From: Syntrophaceae bacterium UBA6087
GTDB lineage: Bacteria; Desulfobacterota; Desulfomonilia; UBA1062
DNA length: 64,000 bases
Reading direction: 5' to 3'
Assembly: GCA_002448235.1 (NCBI GenBank)
Contig: DIXF01000001.1
Coordinates: forward strand, 463,042 to 527,041
The position numbers were made by a program, and so were the translations under genes. This document shows, one piece after another, positions 24,360 through 32,765 of the stretch. The notes below the pieces were generated by a model. It saw only the letters and a program-made list of their open reading frames with translations. It did no database searches and was not told the DNA's origin. The number at the start of each line of letters is the position of its first letter. The stretch's first letter is position 1.

Positions 24360-26225
24360 TTATGGACATCCGGTCGGCCCGGAACAGAAGCAGTTATTCG
24401 TTGCCGGGTCGTTTACACAGTACGGCCTCATCATCTCATGGTCTTCATGAGAGAGTATGTGGCAGTGCCAGACGTACTCGCCCGCAATGTCGAACTTGGC
24501 TATTATTCTTGTCACCGTACCGGGATACATGACTGCGGTATCTTTCCATCCCTTTTCATTGTCAGCAGGCTGAACAGGATTACCGGAAAGCTGAATATTC
24601 GACAATGATCCGTTGTCGGCAATATCTGCAGTGAAATCCTCACGATCAATGACTTGAAACTGGACCAGATGCAGATGGATGGGATGGGCGTCAGGGGTAG
24701 TATTATACAGTTCCCAGACCTCGGTGGAGCCGACGGTAGGATTCTCTGTAATGGGCGACCTGTACTGAAGCACACCGTCAGCCACTGTGCCGAGAAGGGG
24801 CTCAAGACGGCCATACCCATTTGTTGCTTCGGCAAGAATGAGTTGCCGTGGGGGTAAGGATGTTGAGAGGACAGGTATCGGAGCAGGCCTCAGCTGAGCG
24901 GGGATGATACCCGGGACAGGCGTGCTTGTATCAACTTTAAACGCCATGATCCTTCCCGCCGTCATGGGATCTACCGGATCACCGTCCGGGAAAGGTGTGT
25001 TGGCATCATTGGTAAGGATCAGCGTCTTGCCACGAAATGCTGAAAAATCAACAAGTACGTCCAGTCTTTCGCCCGGCCCTATGAGCAGACCCTGTGGAGA
25101 TGCAATGGTTATCGGTGCATTGAGCAGGCCTCCGTCAGTGCCGATCTGTATGAAGGCCGGACCGGCTTGGCTGGTAGTTTTATCTTGAAGGGCCATATTA
25201 TAGAACCTCGAATCAGATCCATTAAGAAGACGCAGACGGTACAGCCTCGGCTTCACATTGAGGACAGGCCATGCCTTGCCGTTGACAAGGATGAAGTCGC
25301 CGAAAAATTCGGGCTGGACGCTCGGGGCCCCTCCCGGGAGCAGAGATGGCTGGGTCGGATAATACAGCTGGCCATCCTGTGTGAACATCCTGTCCTGAAT
25401 GACAAGGGGCACCTCGTATGGATACTTGGGCAAATTGAGTGAATTTTCCTGTGCATCACGGATGATGAAGAACCCCGCAAGCCCAGCATACACGTTCAAG
25501 CGGGTGATCCCCAGTCCATGGTCGTGATACCAGATAGTGGCTGCCTCTTGATCATTCGGATAGTTGTACACCTCGTTGAAGAGCCTTCCCTTTTGTGCAA
25601 ACCCGGGGGTGAACCATGCATCGGGCAGGCCGTCGCTCAGTGATTCGGTGTGGCCACCATGAAGGTGCATGCATACGGGCACCGGCCCCAAGTATGGGCC
25701 GGGCACCCGGTTTGGTGGGTCATTGAACGGGTCTGCCCAGTCCAGCGTCGAATCGACAGGCAGGAGATGGGAAAGGGGGTTTCCCAATGCATCGACAAGG
25801 TTATTCTCCCACCTTACACTAATCGGTTTTGTCGCATTAACCCCTTTATCTATCAAAAAGGTTCTGCCTGGGTAGGTGGCTGACTGTGTTTTCGACCCAT
25901 AGCCCCAGACAGTTGTCTGAAAAGGAGCCATGGTCTTGAGGTTGACGAGTCCGAGATTCTGCTTGATCTGGTATGCACCGACCTCGTAATGAGACCCGCC
26001 AGTGGTTGTTGGCTGCCATATAAAGCTTGGTGCCAGAGGATTGGGACACTGGTTAAGGAATTTCGGTTGAGCCAATGCATTAAGTACGCATACACCATTA
26101 GGATCGAGTACAGACCCCGGCGGACAAACAGTTTGCGCATAAACTGTGAGAGGCAGGGAAAAGACGATGGCCGTCAGAAACATAATACGGAAAACACCTT
26201 TGGACAATATATTTCGCGGCGCCAT
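24360..26225 (-). CDS. Multicopper oxidase (CotA/bilirubin-oxidase-like)
   Basis: A 621-residue exported oxidase with three cupredoxin domains that oxidises substrates (often Cu(I) or metal ions) with reduction of O2. All four copper motifs are present: MHLHGGHTES, IWYHDHGLGITRLN, HPIHLHLVQFQVI and HCHILSHEDHEMMRP. The last carries the type 1 Cys with a downstream axial Met. The signal peptide covers about residues 1-31 (ending VYAQT), and AGGAGG precedes the start. It is the promoter-proximal gene of the leftward copper array. A Cu(I)-detoxifying role in the periplasm fits the neighbours; it also implies at least occasional exposure to oxygen. Confidence 0.93.
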   Translation of the reverse strand: MAPRNILSKGVFRIMFLTAIVFSLPLTVYAQTVCPPGSVLDPNGVCVLNALAQPKFLNQCPNPLAPSFIWQPTTTGGSHYEVGAYQIKQNLGLVNLKTMAPFQTTVWGYGSKTQSATYPGRTFLIDKGVNATKPISVRWENNLVDALGNPLSHLLPVDSTLDWADPFNDPPNRVPGPYLGPVPVCMHLHGGHTESLSDGLPDAWFTPGFAQKGRLFNEVYNYPNDQEAATIWYHDHGLGITRLNVYAGLAGFFIIRDAQENSLNLPKYPYEVPLVIQDRMFTQDGQLYYPTQPSLLPGGAPSVQPEFFGDFILVNGKAWPVLNVKPRLYRLRLLNGSDSRFYNMALQDKTTSQAGPAFIQIGTDGGLLNAPITIASPQGLLIGPGERLDVLVDFSAFRGKTLILTNDANTPFPDGDPVDPMTAGRIMAFKVDTSTPVPGIIPAQLRPAPIPVLSTSLPPRQLILAEATNGYGRLEPLLGTVADGVLQYRSPITENPTVGSTEVWELYNTTPDAHPIHLHLVQFQVIDREDFTADIADNGSLSNIQLSGNPVQPADNEKGWKDTAVMYPGTVTRIIAKFDIAGEYVWHCHILSHEDHEMMRPYCVNDPATNNCFCSGPTGCP

Positions 26226-26661
26226 GGGATAACCTCCTGTATTTAATGTATTAAATAAAACAATGTAATTAGTGGATGAACGAGTAGATAAATGCCTGAA
26301 GATTCTAATGATTAATCAATAAGCTAGATTTTATAAATCTCAATATACAAATATGATGAGGTAAGGATGCTCATCATCAATTTATGTATTGCATGAGCTG
26401 ATGATATCCTTTCACAAATCACAACAGGAGTAAGATGAATCCATGCCTATGATTTCTATAAGAACTTGTCATTCGCACAAAAGATTCGATATTCGAATAT
26501 ACCATCAGTTCTGACGGTGACCATGAACCAATGATATCCTCATGGAACCGGCATTATTCATATACTTGGTATTGACAATCTCTTTTGCCACGCCGCAAAT
26601 GCCATTCCGTTGCTATAGAATTACAAACATTATTGGCAAGCGCCAGGATTCTACCGTATCC
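26226..26661. other. AT-rich intergenic stretch upstream of the multicopper oxidase
   Basis: About 435 bp with low GC and no gene. It must contain the promoter of the leftward copper array. A 12-bp palindrome ATATTCGAATAT (26489-26500) is visible; its role is unknown. Confidence 0.45.
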
Positions 26662-27441
26662 CTAAGATTTCAGCATATCCTTCAGTTTCACCTCGGGGTG
26701 GTGATACCGTTTGTATCCCGGAGTCTTCTTTCCGTACTGAACAGCCTCCTGCGGGCACCACTGCAGGCAGGAAAAACACTGGTCGCATCTGTGGTTCCAG
26801 ACCGGCCTGCCTCCGTGCATGGTGATGTTTGCGGCAGGGCATACCTTGGCGCAGATCCCGCATCCGTTGCATTTGTCGTCGACATGGAACTTGCTGTCCA
26901 TGCCGGGGACCCGGCTGAAGGTCATCTTGTAAAAGGCCGTAAACAAAATCCTCTGCCACAGCGGCCCTTTTTCAACCGGTAGGCGCCTTCTGTCGCTGAC
27001 TGCGGCGGCGATCCGTGATATCTTCTGCTCTGCAAGCTCAAAGAGCCTGCGCTGTTCTTCCTCTGGGCCAGGGCCTCCCCAGGGGATATAGTTTGACGGC
27101 ATCTTGATCTCGAACCCTGCCGAGAGATCGATGTTTTTTCGTGCAAGGAGCTTTTTCAGTTGCACCAGGGTGTTGGAGACCTGTCCGGCATTCACTGCGA
27201 TCGCAAAGAAGTATCCGGCTTGAGACCGGTTCAGTGTGTCGATAAACCTGATGACCGGGGCGGAGACTCCCCAGATGTACACGGGAAAGACCAGTCCGAC
27301 GGCTCCCGTATCAACTGCTGTGGATTTGCTTTTGAGCCCCGAGATCGAAACCGGCTCTGCGCAGTTCAGCTTGGCTGCAAGTTTGCCGGCAACCCACAAC
27401 GAGTTCCCTGTTCCGGTATAGTAAAAGATAGTCGTGTCCAT
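26662..27441 (-). CDS. EFR1-type ferrodoxin (flavodoxin domain plus two [4Fe-4S])
   Basis: A 259-residue cytoplasmic electron-transfer protein. The flavodoxin-like N-terminus (IFYYTGTGNSLWVAGKLA, with the phosphate loop TGTGNS) is followed by two ferredoxin motifs, CNGCGICAKVCP and CDQCFSCLQWCP, near residues 195 and 222. The frame is open for another 74 codons upstream, but those are Arg/Gly-rich and overlap the next gene. The ATG at 27441 with AAGGA upstream is the start. It follows the DUF6125-like gene by 20 bp, likely in one unit with the TetR regulator. Confidence 0.88.
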   Translation of the reverse strand: MDTTIFYYTGTGNSLWVAGKLAAKLNCAEPVSISGLKSKSTAVDTGAVGLVFPVYIWGVSAPVIRFIDTLNRSQAGYFFAIAVNAGQVSNTLVQLKKLLARKNIDLSAGFEIKMPSNYIPWGGPGPEEEQRRLFELAEQKISRIAAAVSDRRRLPVEKGPLWQRILFTAFYKMTFSRVPGMDSKFHVDDKCNGCGICAKVCPAANITMHGGRPVWNHRCDQCFSCLQWCPQEAVQYGKKTPGYKRYHHPEVKLKDMLKS

Positions 27442-27461
27442 AGCGATTGCGTCCTTTTTTG

Positions 27462-27977
27462 TCAGGTAAAGGAAAATTGTACCCTGCCTGCGCATTTCCC
27501 CTGAGTGTGCATAAGGCATCCGCCTAATTCGGGAGTTACCGTGCAGCGGGCCCCTGCGTTCTCCATCCAGCACAGTACCCGGTAGAGCACCCCGCACTGG
27601 TAGCGGTCGATTGCGCCCATCCGCTTCATTCCCTGGTAGGCGAAACAGGAATTCCGGGGCCATTCCCAGCAGAGCAGGCCTTTTTCCGGGAAAGAGTAAC
27701 TGAAGTCCATGAAGTCGCCTTTGCTCACGGTGAAGGCCGCGTCGAAAGCAGACTCAAGCCCTTCGAAGGTGTTCGTGGCGGGGATCTCGAAGAGTTGCAC
27801 AGCCCTTCTGAATTCAATGGCGGCAAGCGACTTGATGGCTGCCTTGTTGAGCCGGTTGGCCTCCTCGATGCCGAAGGCCTGAAGACAGTGGAAAAACCAC
27901 ATGGCGTCGTGGGTCATCCAGTTCTTGATGATGTGTTCTTTCAGGTCATGGATGCCGATCTGTTCGATGGTTTTCAT
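27462..27977 (-). CDS. DUF6125-like protein
   Basis: A 171-residue soluble protein starting MKTIEQIGIHDLKEHIIKNW, with the conserved-looking THDAMWFFHC near residue 22 and several cysteines in the second half (CWEWPRNSC, CGVLYRVLCW, CTVTPELGGC). I associate the 'HDAMWF' helix with the DUF6125 group, whose function is not established. It lies between a TetR regulator and the flavodoxin/ferredoxin gene, all leftward, suggesting a small regulated redox unit. Confidence 0.6.
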   Translation of the reverse strand: MKTIEQIGIHDLKEHIIKNWMTHDAMWFFHCLQAFGIEEANRLNKAAIKSLAAIEFRRAVQLFEIPATNTFEGLESAFDAAFTVSKGDFMDFSYSFPEKGLLCWEWPRNSCFAYQGMKRMGAIDRYQCGVLYRVLCWMENAGARCTVTPELGGCLMHTQGKCAGRVQFSFT

Positions 27978-28055
27978 GTGCGCCTCTGCAAATTACAGCC
28001 ATATTTCATACATGCCTCCTTGTGCGAATACTGCAAAAAAAGATTGAGACTCGTT

Positions 28056-28673
28056 TCAAACGGCTTCGCCATTCCCTGCAAGGGCACGCCATACGGCTTC
28101 GCTTACCTGCCGGACCGCTTCGTCGACAGCCGTGCAGGAATGGCCGGAAAAATACTGGCGGGTAAACTCCATGCACGGGCCGAAAACTAAAGAGATAATA
28201 ATGTCCGAGGGGAGGGCTCTGATCGTTCCGGCATGGATATGCCTCAGGAAGAATTTCGAGATGTTCTTCCCGAACTCGCTATTCATGACCGCGATCTTTT
28301 CCTCCGCAGATGCCATGAACACCGAGTGTCGTTTCTGGAAGAGAAAGCGCGACCATTCCTTGTTTTCCTCCATCCATCTCAGGTGATGGGATATCAGTGC
28401 GAAGATGCCTTCCCGCGCATCCTCGCAGCCGGCAAGGGCATCGATAATTCCTTCCTGGTAATTGTGGATGCCCTCGATGTAGACCTCCGCAGCAAGCTGC
28501 TCTTTGCTCTTGAAGTGGTGGTAGATGCTTCCGGTGCTTGCCCCGGAATGCCTTCGGATATCCTCCATGCTCGTCTCGGAGAAGCCGATCTCGGAAAAAC
28601 AGTTCAGCGCCGCATTGACGATGTCCCTCCGCCTGGAATCGGTTCCGGTGTGCCTGCCTTTTTTCTGCCTCAT
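28056..28673 (-). CDS. TetR family transcriptional regulator
   Basis: A 205-residue regulator with the TetR DNA-binding domain at residues 13-60 (ETSMEDIRRHSGASTGSIYH, then HFKSKEQLAAEVY) and a helical ligand domain. The 19-bp palindrome 28686-28704 lies just 12 bp before its start, pointing to autoregulation. The two genes after it (DUF6125-like and EFR1-type) are probably under the same control. Confidence 0.88.
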   Translation of the reverse strand: MRQKKGRHTGTDSRRRDIVNAALNCFSEIGFSETSMEDIRRHSGASTGSIYHHFKSKEQLAAEVYIEGIHNYQEGIIDALAGCEDAREGIFALISHHLRWMEENKEWSRFLFQKRHSVFMASAEEKIAVMNSEFGKNISKFFLRHIHAGTIRALPSDIIISLVFGPCMEFTRQYFSGHSCTAVDEAVRQVSEAVWRALAGNGEAV

Positions 28674-28685
28674 GATAGAATAATA

Positions 28686-28704
28686 TACTAGAATAATATT
28701 CTAG
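28686..28704. promoter_or_regulatory. Putative operator of the TetR regulator
   Basis: ACTAGAATAATATTCTAGT, perfect 9-bp arms around a central A. A further half-site-like TAGAATAATAT overlaps at 28676-28686. The position over the start region of the regulator fits autorepression. Confidence 0.65.
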
Positions 28705-28923
28705 TCAAGGATCTTTCCGGGAGAAGACGACTCGGGCGGTACCGCGCCGAGCGGGGGGCGTTCGAGGCAGACAAGCTGTACGGCAACCTGGACGTGGGTC
28801 TGTTCTGCCAGTGGGACTTCAACCCTGCCGGCGACATCTGCGACTGGAACATTCTCTCCCCCTTCCCGGACATCATATCCTTCTTGCATCCCGGTTCGGC
28901 CATGCGATACAACAAACTCGATC
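28705..28923 (+). pseudogene. Remnant of the 3' end of a coding sequence
   Basis: The plus-strand frame reads ERGAFEADKLYGNLDVGLFC, then QWDFNPAGDICDWNILSPFP and DIISFLHPGSAMRYNKLDH. Third codon positions are mostly G or C, as in genes of this genome. There is no start codon or ribosome site, and the frame then runs into yaiI in the wrong phase. It looks like the preserved tail of a gene truncated on both sides; family not recognised. Confidence 0.35.
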
Positions 28924-29388
28924 ATGCAGATATTTGTCGACGCCGATGCCTTGCCCAATGGAATAAAGGATATCCTCTTCCGCGCAGCCTCAAGGGTCCG
29001 CATTCCTTTAACCATGGTGGCGAACAAGAATGTGAGAGTGGAGAAGTCCGCCTATATCAAGAGCCTTATCGTGCCGGCCGGACCGGATGTGGCGGATGAC
29101 CGGATTGTCGAGCTGGCGGGGCCGGGAGACCTGGTCATCACGGCCGATATCCCCCTTGCAGACCGTGTCGTGGCAAAGGGTGCTTATGCCATTGACCCCC
29201 GGGGCGACCTGTATACGAGAGAGAACATCAAGGACAGGCTCTCCATGCGCGATCTCATGAACGAGCTGAGAAACGGCGGCATTGTCAGCGGAGGCCCTCC
29301 GGCATTCAGCAAGAAAGACCGTATCGCCTTCGCCAACCAGCTCAACAGCTTCCTGACAAAGCACGCTGAAGGCCCGGGCAGCACCTGA
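28924..29388 (+). CDS. YaiI/YqxD family protein (DUF188)
   Basis: A 154-residue PIN-like fold protein of the conserved YaiI/YqxD family. It starts MQIFVDADALPNGIKDILFR with the acidic VDADA motif, then VANKNV, GPGDLVITADIPLADRVVAK and DPRGDLYTRENI. The family is widespread and of unproven function, perhaps nuclease-like. No close operon partner. Confidence 0.92.
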   Translation: MQIFVDADALPNGIKDILFRAASRVRIPLTMVANKNVRVEKSAYIKSLIVPAGPDVADDRIVELAGPGDLVITADIPLADRVVAKGAYAIDPRGDLYTRENIKDRLSMRDLMNELRNGGIVSGGPPAFSKKDRIAFANQLNSFLTKHAEGPGST

Positions 29389-29554
29389 CCACCCGGCACC
29401 CTTCGCGACAGGGCGGAAAGCCTTCTGGAACAAGCAGAGATACTTTCTTAAACATACCGTGCTCTTTATCTGAGTGATCCTTTCCGAGGTGTTCATGCAT
29501 CCTTATATAGAGAGAACAATGCTATGCGAGAAACGGGCAGAAAGGAGAGAAGAT

Positions 29555-30061
29555 ATGGAAACGAGAAGAAGTTCTTCCGCAGAGACAGGGGAACTCATCA
29601 TTACGCGTATGTTCGATGCCCCGCGCGAGCGGGTGTTCGAGGCCTGGACAGACTGCGGCCGCATGATGCGCTGGTGGGGGCCGAAAGGTTTCACCTCGCC
29701 TGCCTGCAAGATGGATCTTCGGGTGGGTGGCGAGTATCTCAACAGCATGAAGTCCCCAGAGGGCCGCGAATACTGGAGCAAAGGCAGGTACTACGAAATC
29801 CAGGCCCCGGAAAAGCTCGTCATGACCGATTCCTTTGCGGACGAGAAAGGCAATGTCGTCCCGGCCTCGTATTATGGCATGGCAGGCGACTGGCCCATAG
29901 AAATGACGGTGACCGTGACGTTCGAGGATGAGGACGGAAAGACGAAGCTCACCCTCAAGCATTCGGGCGCCGACAGAATCAATGCCGCCGACCGTAACGA
30001 CATGCGGCAGGGCTGGAACGAGTCCTTCGACAAGCTCGAAGAAAGCCTGACGGAACACTGA
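29555..30061 (+). CDS. SRPBCC/AHSA1-type domain protein
   Basis: A 168-residue START-like protein. The start (METRRSSSAETGE) has AAAGGAG upstream; an in-frame ATG at 29474 would add 27 unlikely residues. The family signature is clear: ITRMFDAPRERVFEAWTD, MMRWWGPKGFTSPACKMDLR, GGEYLNSM and the C-terminal GWNESFDKLEESL. Members bind hydrophobic ligands or assist Hsp90 ATPase in eukaryotes; the bacterial role is usually unknown. Stands alone. Confidence 0.9.
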   Translation: METRRSSSAETGELIITRMFDAPRERVFEAWTDCGRMMRWWGPKGFTSPACKMDLRVGGEYLNSMKSPEGREYWSKGRYYEIQAPEKLVMTDSFADEKGNVVPASYYGMAGDWPIEMTVTVTFEDEDGKTKLTLKHSGADRINAADRNDMRQGWNESFDKLEESLTEH

Positions 30062-30331
30062 AGCGTTCAACACGCACCATCGATTTGACCGGGGGGCGTC
30101 CATCGGCACTCATGCTGTCCTTCACAGGGTAGTGACGGGTGGGCGTCTCCTTTGATACAGGGCATGTTTTAAATCAGATTGATTTATCCCGCGATATGTC
30201 TGTAGACTAAAACGCCTGGCCGATCGTCTTATAAGAGCCGTGTGCACTGCATCGGAAAGAACGGCGGTGCATTGAAGGAAATGAAGCTCAGAGGTCATCG
30301 TGGAAATGGCGGAAGAGAAAGGGTTCAACAG

Positions 30332-31648
30332 GTGAGTGTCATCGGATCTGGAAAACGGGGCTGCGGGTTCCTGTTTCGCGTTTCGGCTCTATCCCTCGGG
30401 GTTATCGCTCTGTACGCCGGGTTGTCTCTTGCCGGTGATGCGATAAGTCCGGGTGAGACGCTCGATGTGAGCAGGTGCATCGATATCGCGCTCGAGAGGC
30501 ACCCTGCTCTCACGGGCGCTGCCGGCGCCCTCGATGCGAGCCGGAGCAGGGTTTCCCAGGCAAAGGCGGGCTACTATCCCCGGATAGATCTCTCCACCGG
30601 CTACGAGCGTTCGCGTCCCGCCTCCGGGTCGGGGTCGGCAGCGCAGGCGGATGACGAGTACCGGGGCAGGGCCGATCTCTCCCAGACGATTTTCGACTTC
30701 GGGAGAACGTCCGGATCGGTCAAGGTCAACTCGCTCTTTGCCGAATCGTCGCGGGCCGATTATGAAGATACCTCGACCCGGGTCGTTTTCAACGTGAAGC
30801 AGGCATACTACGACCTGTTGAAGTCGAGGAAGAACAAAGACGCCCTTGCCGAGACCGTGCTCCGCTATGAAAAACTCCTCGGCCAGGCAAAGCGGTTCTA
30901 CGAGGCAGGGATCAAGCCCAGGATCGACGTAACCATGTCCGAGGTCGATTTAAGCCGCGCAAGGCTCGACATCCTCAAGGCGGAGAACGCCCTTCGCATC
31001 GCCCGTATCGCATTGAACAACGCCATGGGGGTCCCTGACGCCCCGGCCTACGAGGTGGCGGAAGACCCCGGCGCGCCCGATTCTCCCCTCGATCTCGAAA
31101 CAGCCCTTGAAAAGGGCCTTACGTCGCGGCCGGACCTTTTGTCCGCCGTTGCGCAGCGCGAGGCGGCAGAGCGGTCTGTCGACCTGGCCCGCACGGGGTA
31201 TTATCCGATCCTTTCCGGCAGCGCAGGCTATGGCTGGACGGGAGAGGAATTCCCGCTCGAACGGGAGTGGAGCCTCGGGGCGGCCCTCACGTTCCCCCTG
31301 TTCAACGGCTTTTCCACGCGTCACCGGGTTCAGGAGGCGAGGGCGGGCGTGAACATATACAGGGGGAGCGAAGAGCTCGTCAGGCAAAACGTCCGGTACG
31401 AGATCGAACAGGCGTTCTCCAACGTACGGGAGGCCCGCGAGCGGATCGCCCTGGCTGAGCTCCTCGTGAGGCATGCCCGGCAGAACCGTGAGCTTGCCCA
31501 GGGGCGTTACGCCAGGGGGGTAGGGAGCACCATCGAGGTGACCGATGCGCTCCTGGCTGAGGTCGATGCCGAAACCGAGCAGATCACCGCCCTGTATGAT
31601 TACCGGATCGCCGTCGCCAGCCTTGACAAGGCCATGGGGGTAAAATGA
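30332..31648 (+). CDS. TolC-family outer-membrane efflux channel
   Basis: Outer-membrane factor of about 438 residues with two OEP repeats rich in long coiled-coil helices. Examples are ALTGAAGALDASRSRVSQAK, VVFNVKQAYYDLLKSRKNKD and the matching RYEIEQAFSNVREARERIAL. The GTG at 30332 gives a compact signal peptide (to GLSLAG). In-frame ATGs at 30281 and 30242 would add 17 or 30 residues before it. It overlaps the adaptor gene by 4 bp. With the next two genes it forms a complete tripartite RND pump. It may also serve the CusA-CusB pump, which lacks its own channel gene here. Confidence 0.9.
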   Translation: MSVIGSGKRGCGFLFRVSALSLGVIALYAGLSLAGDAISPGETLDVSRCIDIALERHPALTGAAGALDASRSRVSQAKAGYYPRIDLSTGYERSRPASGSGSAAQADDEYRGRADLSQTIFDFGRTSGSVKVNSLFAESSRADYEDTSTRVVFNVKQAYYDLLKSRKNKDALAETVLRYEKLLGQAKRFYEAGIKPRIDVTMSEVDLSRARLDILKAENALRIARIALNNAMGVPDAPAYEVAEDPGAPDSPLDLETALEKGLTSRPDLLSAVAQREAAERSVDLARTGYYPILSGSAGYGWTGEEFPLEREWSLGAALTFPLFNGFSTRHRVQEARAGVNIYRGSEELVRQNVRYEIEQAFSNVREARERIALAELLVRHARQNRELAQGRYARGVGSTIEVTDALLAEVDAETEQITALYDYRIAVASLDKAMGVK

Positions 31649-32745
31649 TAAAAAGAATCGTCAGAGGATGCCTGCCGGTCATTTTTGCCGCAGCAGTGCT
31701 TGTCGGCGCCTGTTCATCGGACAAAAAGCCGCCTGTTGCCAAGCCGGTGCCGGTGGACGTAGCCGTTGCAGAACAAAAAGCCGTTCCGGTCAGGATGCAT
31801 GCCCTGGGTGCGGTGGAGGCGTTTCAATCCGTGTCGGTGCGGAGCCAGGTCACGGCACAGATCAGGAAGGTCCATTTCAAAGAAGGCCAGGATGTGAAGG
31901 CCGGCGAGCTTCTCGTCGAGCTCGACTGCAGCACCTTCGAAGCCGAGCTCGGCCAGGCCGAGGCCGACCTTGCCAGAGACAGCGCCCAGGCACGGTTCGC
32001 GGGCATACAGGCGCGCCGGTACGCCGACCTGTTGAAGGATGATTATGTGGCTCGGGAGCAGTACGAACAGCTGCAGGCGAACCATGAGGCCCTCGAGGCA
32101 ACGGTGAAGGCCGATAAGGCCTCTGTGGAGGCGTCACGCGTCCAGGTCCGGTACTGTTCGATCTATTCGCCCGTGAGCGGCAGGGCGGGCATGCTGAAGG
32201 TGAGCCGGGGGAACGTCGCCAGGGCCAACGATACGGAGATCCTCACCATCCATCAGATCCAGCCGGTCAAGGTATCGTTTTCCATCCCGGAAAAGGACCT
32301 GCCCGAGGTGATGAAATACTATTCACAGAAGAAGATCGAGGTGGACGCCATCCTCCCCGGCGACGGCGGACCTGAAAAGGGAGAGCTCTTTTCCGTAGAC
32401 AACGCCGTGAGCCGGTCGACCGGGACCATCATGCTGAAGGCGGTGTTCCGGAATACGGACAAGCGCCTTATCCCCGGCCAGTTCGTCGACGTGGAGCTCA
32501 ACCTCGCCACCCAGCCCGATGCCCTGCTCGTTCCCTCCCGGAGCGTGGAGCAGGGGCAGAAGGGCCCGTATGTCTTCGTGGTCGGGCCTGACCAGACCGC
32601 CGAGATGAGACCGGTGGTCGCCGGCCGGGCCATAGGGGAAAAGACCGTGGTTGTCGAAGGCGTTAAGCCCGGTGAGCGGGTGGTCGTCGACGGACAGCTC
32701 CGGCTCACTCCGGGGGCAAAGGTCTCCTTACGAGGGAAAGAATGA
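31645..32745 (+). CDS. RND efflux periplasmic adaptor lipoprotein
   Basis: A 366-residue AcrA/MdtA-type adaptor with a lipoprotein signal (LVGACSSDKKPP, lipid Cys at 23). The barrel-sandwich halves (VRSQVTAQIRKVHFKEGQDV and IYSPVSGRAGMLKVSRGNVA) flank a helical hairpin. The C-terminal membrane-proximal domain contains LLVPSRSVEQGQKGPYVFVV. Overlaps the channel gene by 4 bp and precedes the pump by 20 bp. Confidence 0.93.
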   Translation: MIKRIVRGCLPVIFAAAVLVGACSSDKKPPVAKPVPVDVAVAEQKAVPVRMHALGAVEAFQSVSVRSQVTAQIRKVHFKEGQDVKAGELLVELDCSTFEAELGQAEADLARDSAQARFAGIQARRYADLLKDDYVAREQYEQLQANHEALEATVKADKASVEASRVQVRYCSIYSPVSGRAGMLKVSRGNVARANDTEILTIHQIQPVKVSFSIPEKDLPEVMKYYSQKKIEVDAILPGDGGPEKGELFSVDNAVSRSTGTIMLKAVFRNTDKRLIPGQFVDVELNLATQPDALLVPSRSVEQGQKGPYVFVVGPDQTAEMRPVVAGRAIGEKTVVVEGVKPGERVVVDGQLRLTPGAKVSLRGKE

Positions 32746-32765
32746 TACACGGCGGGCGGTGCTGA

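Noticed and set aside
14607..26225. Interpreting the NosL genes as part of a nitrous oxide reductase cluster
   Set aside because: No nosZ, nosD or nosR-like full-length gene is present in the window; only the copper-handling parts are seen.
28701..29027. Minus-strand 108-codon frame upstream of the TetR operator
   Set aside because: It overlaps the clear yaiI start on the other strand and has no ribosome site; the plus-strand frame there has the better codon pattern.
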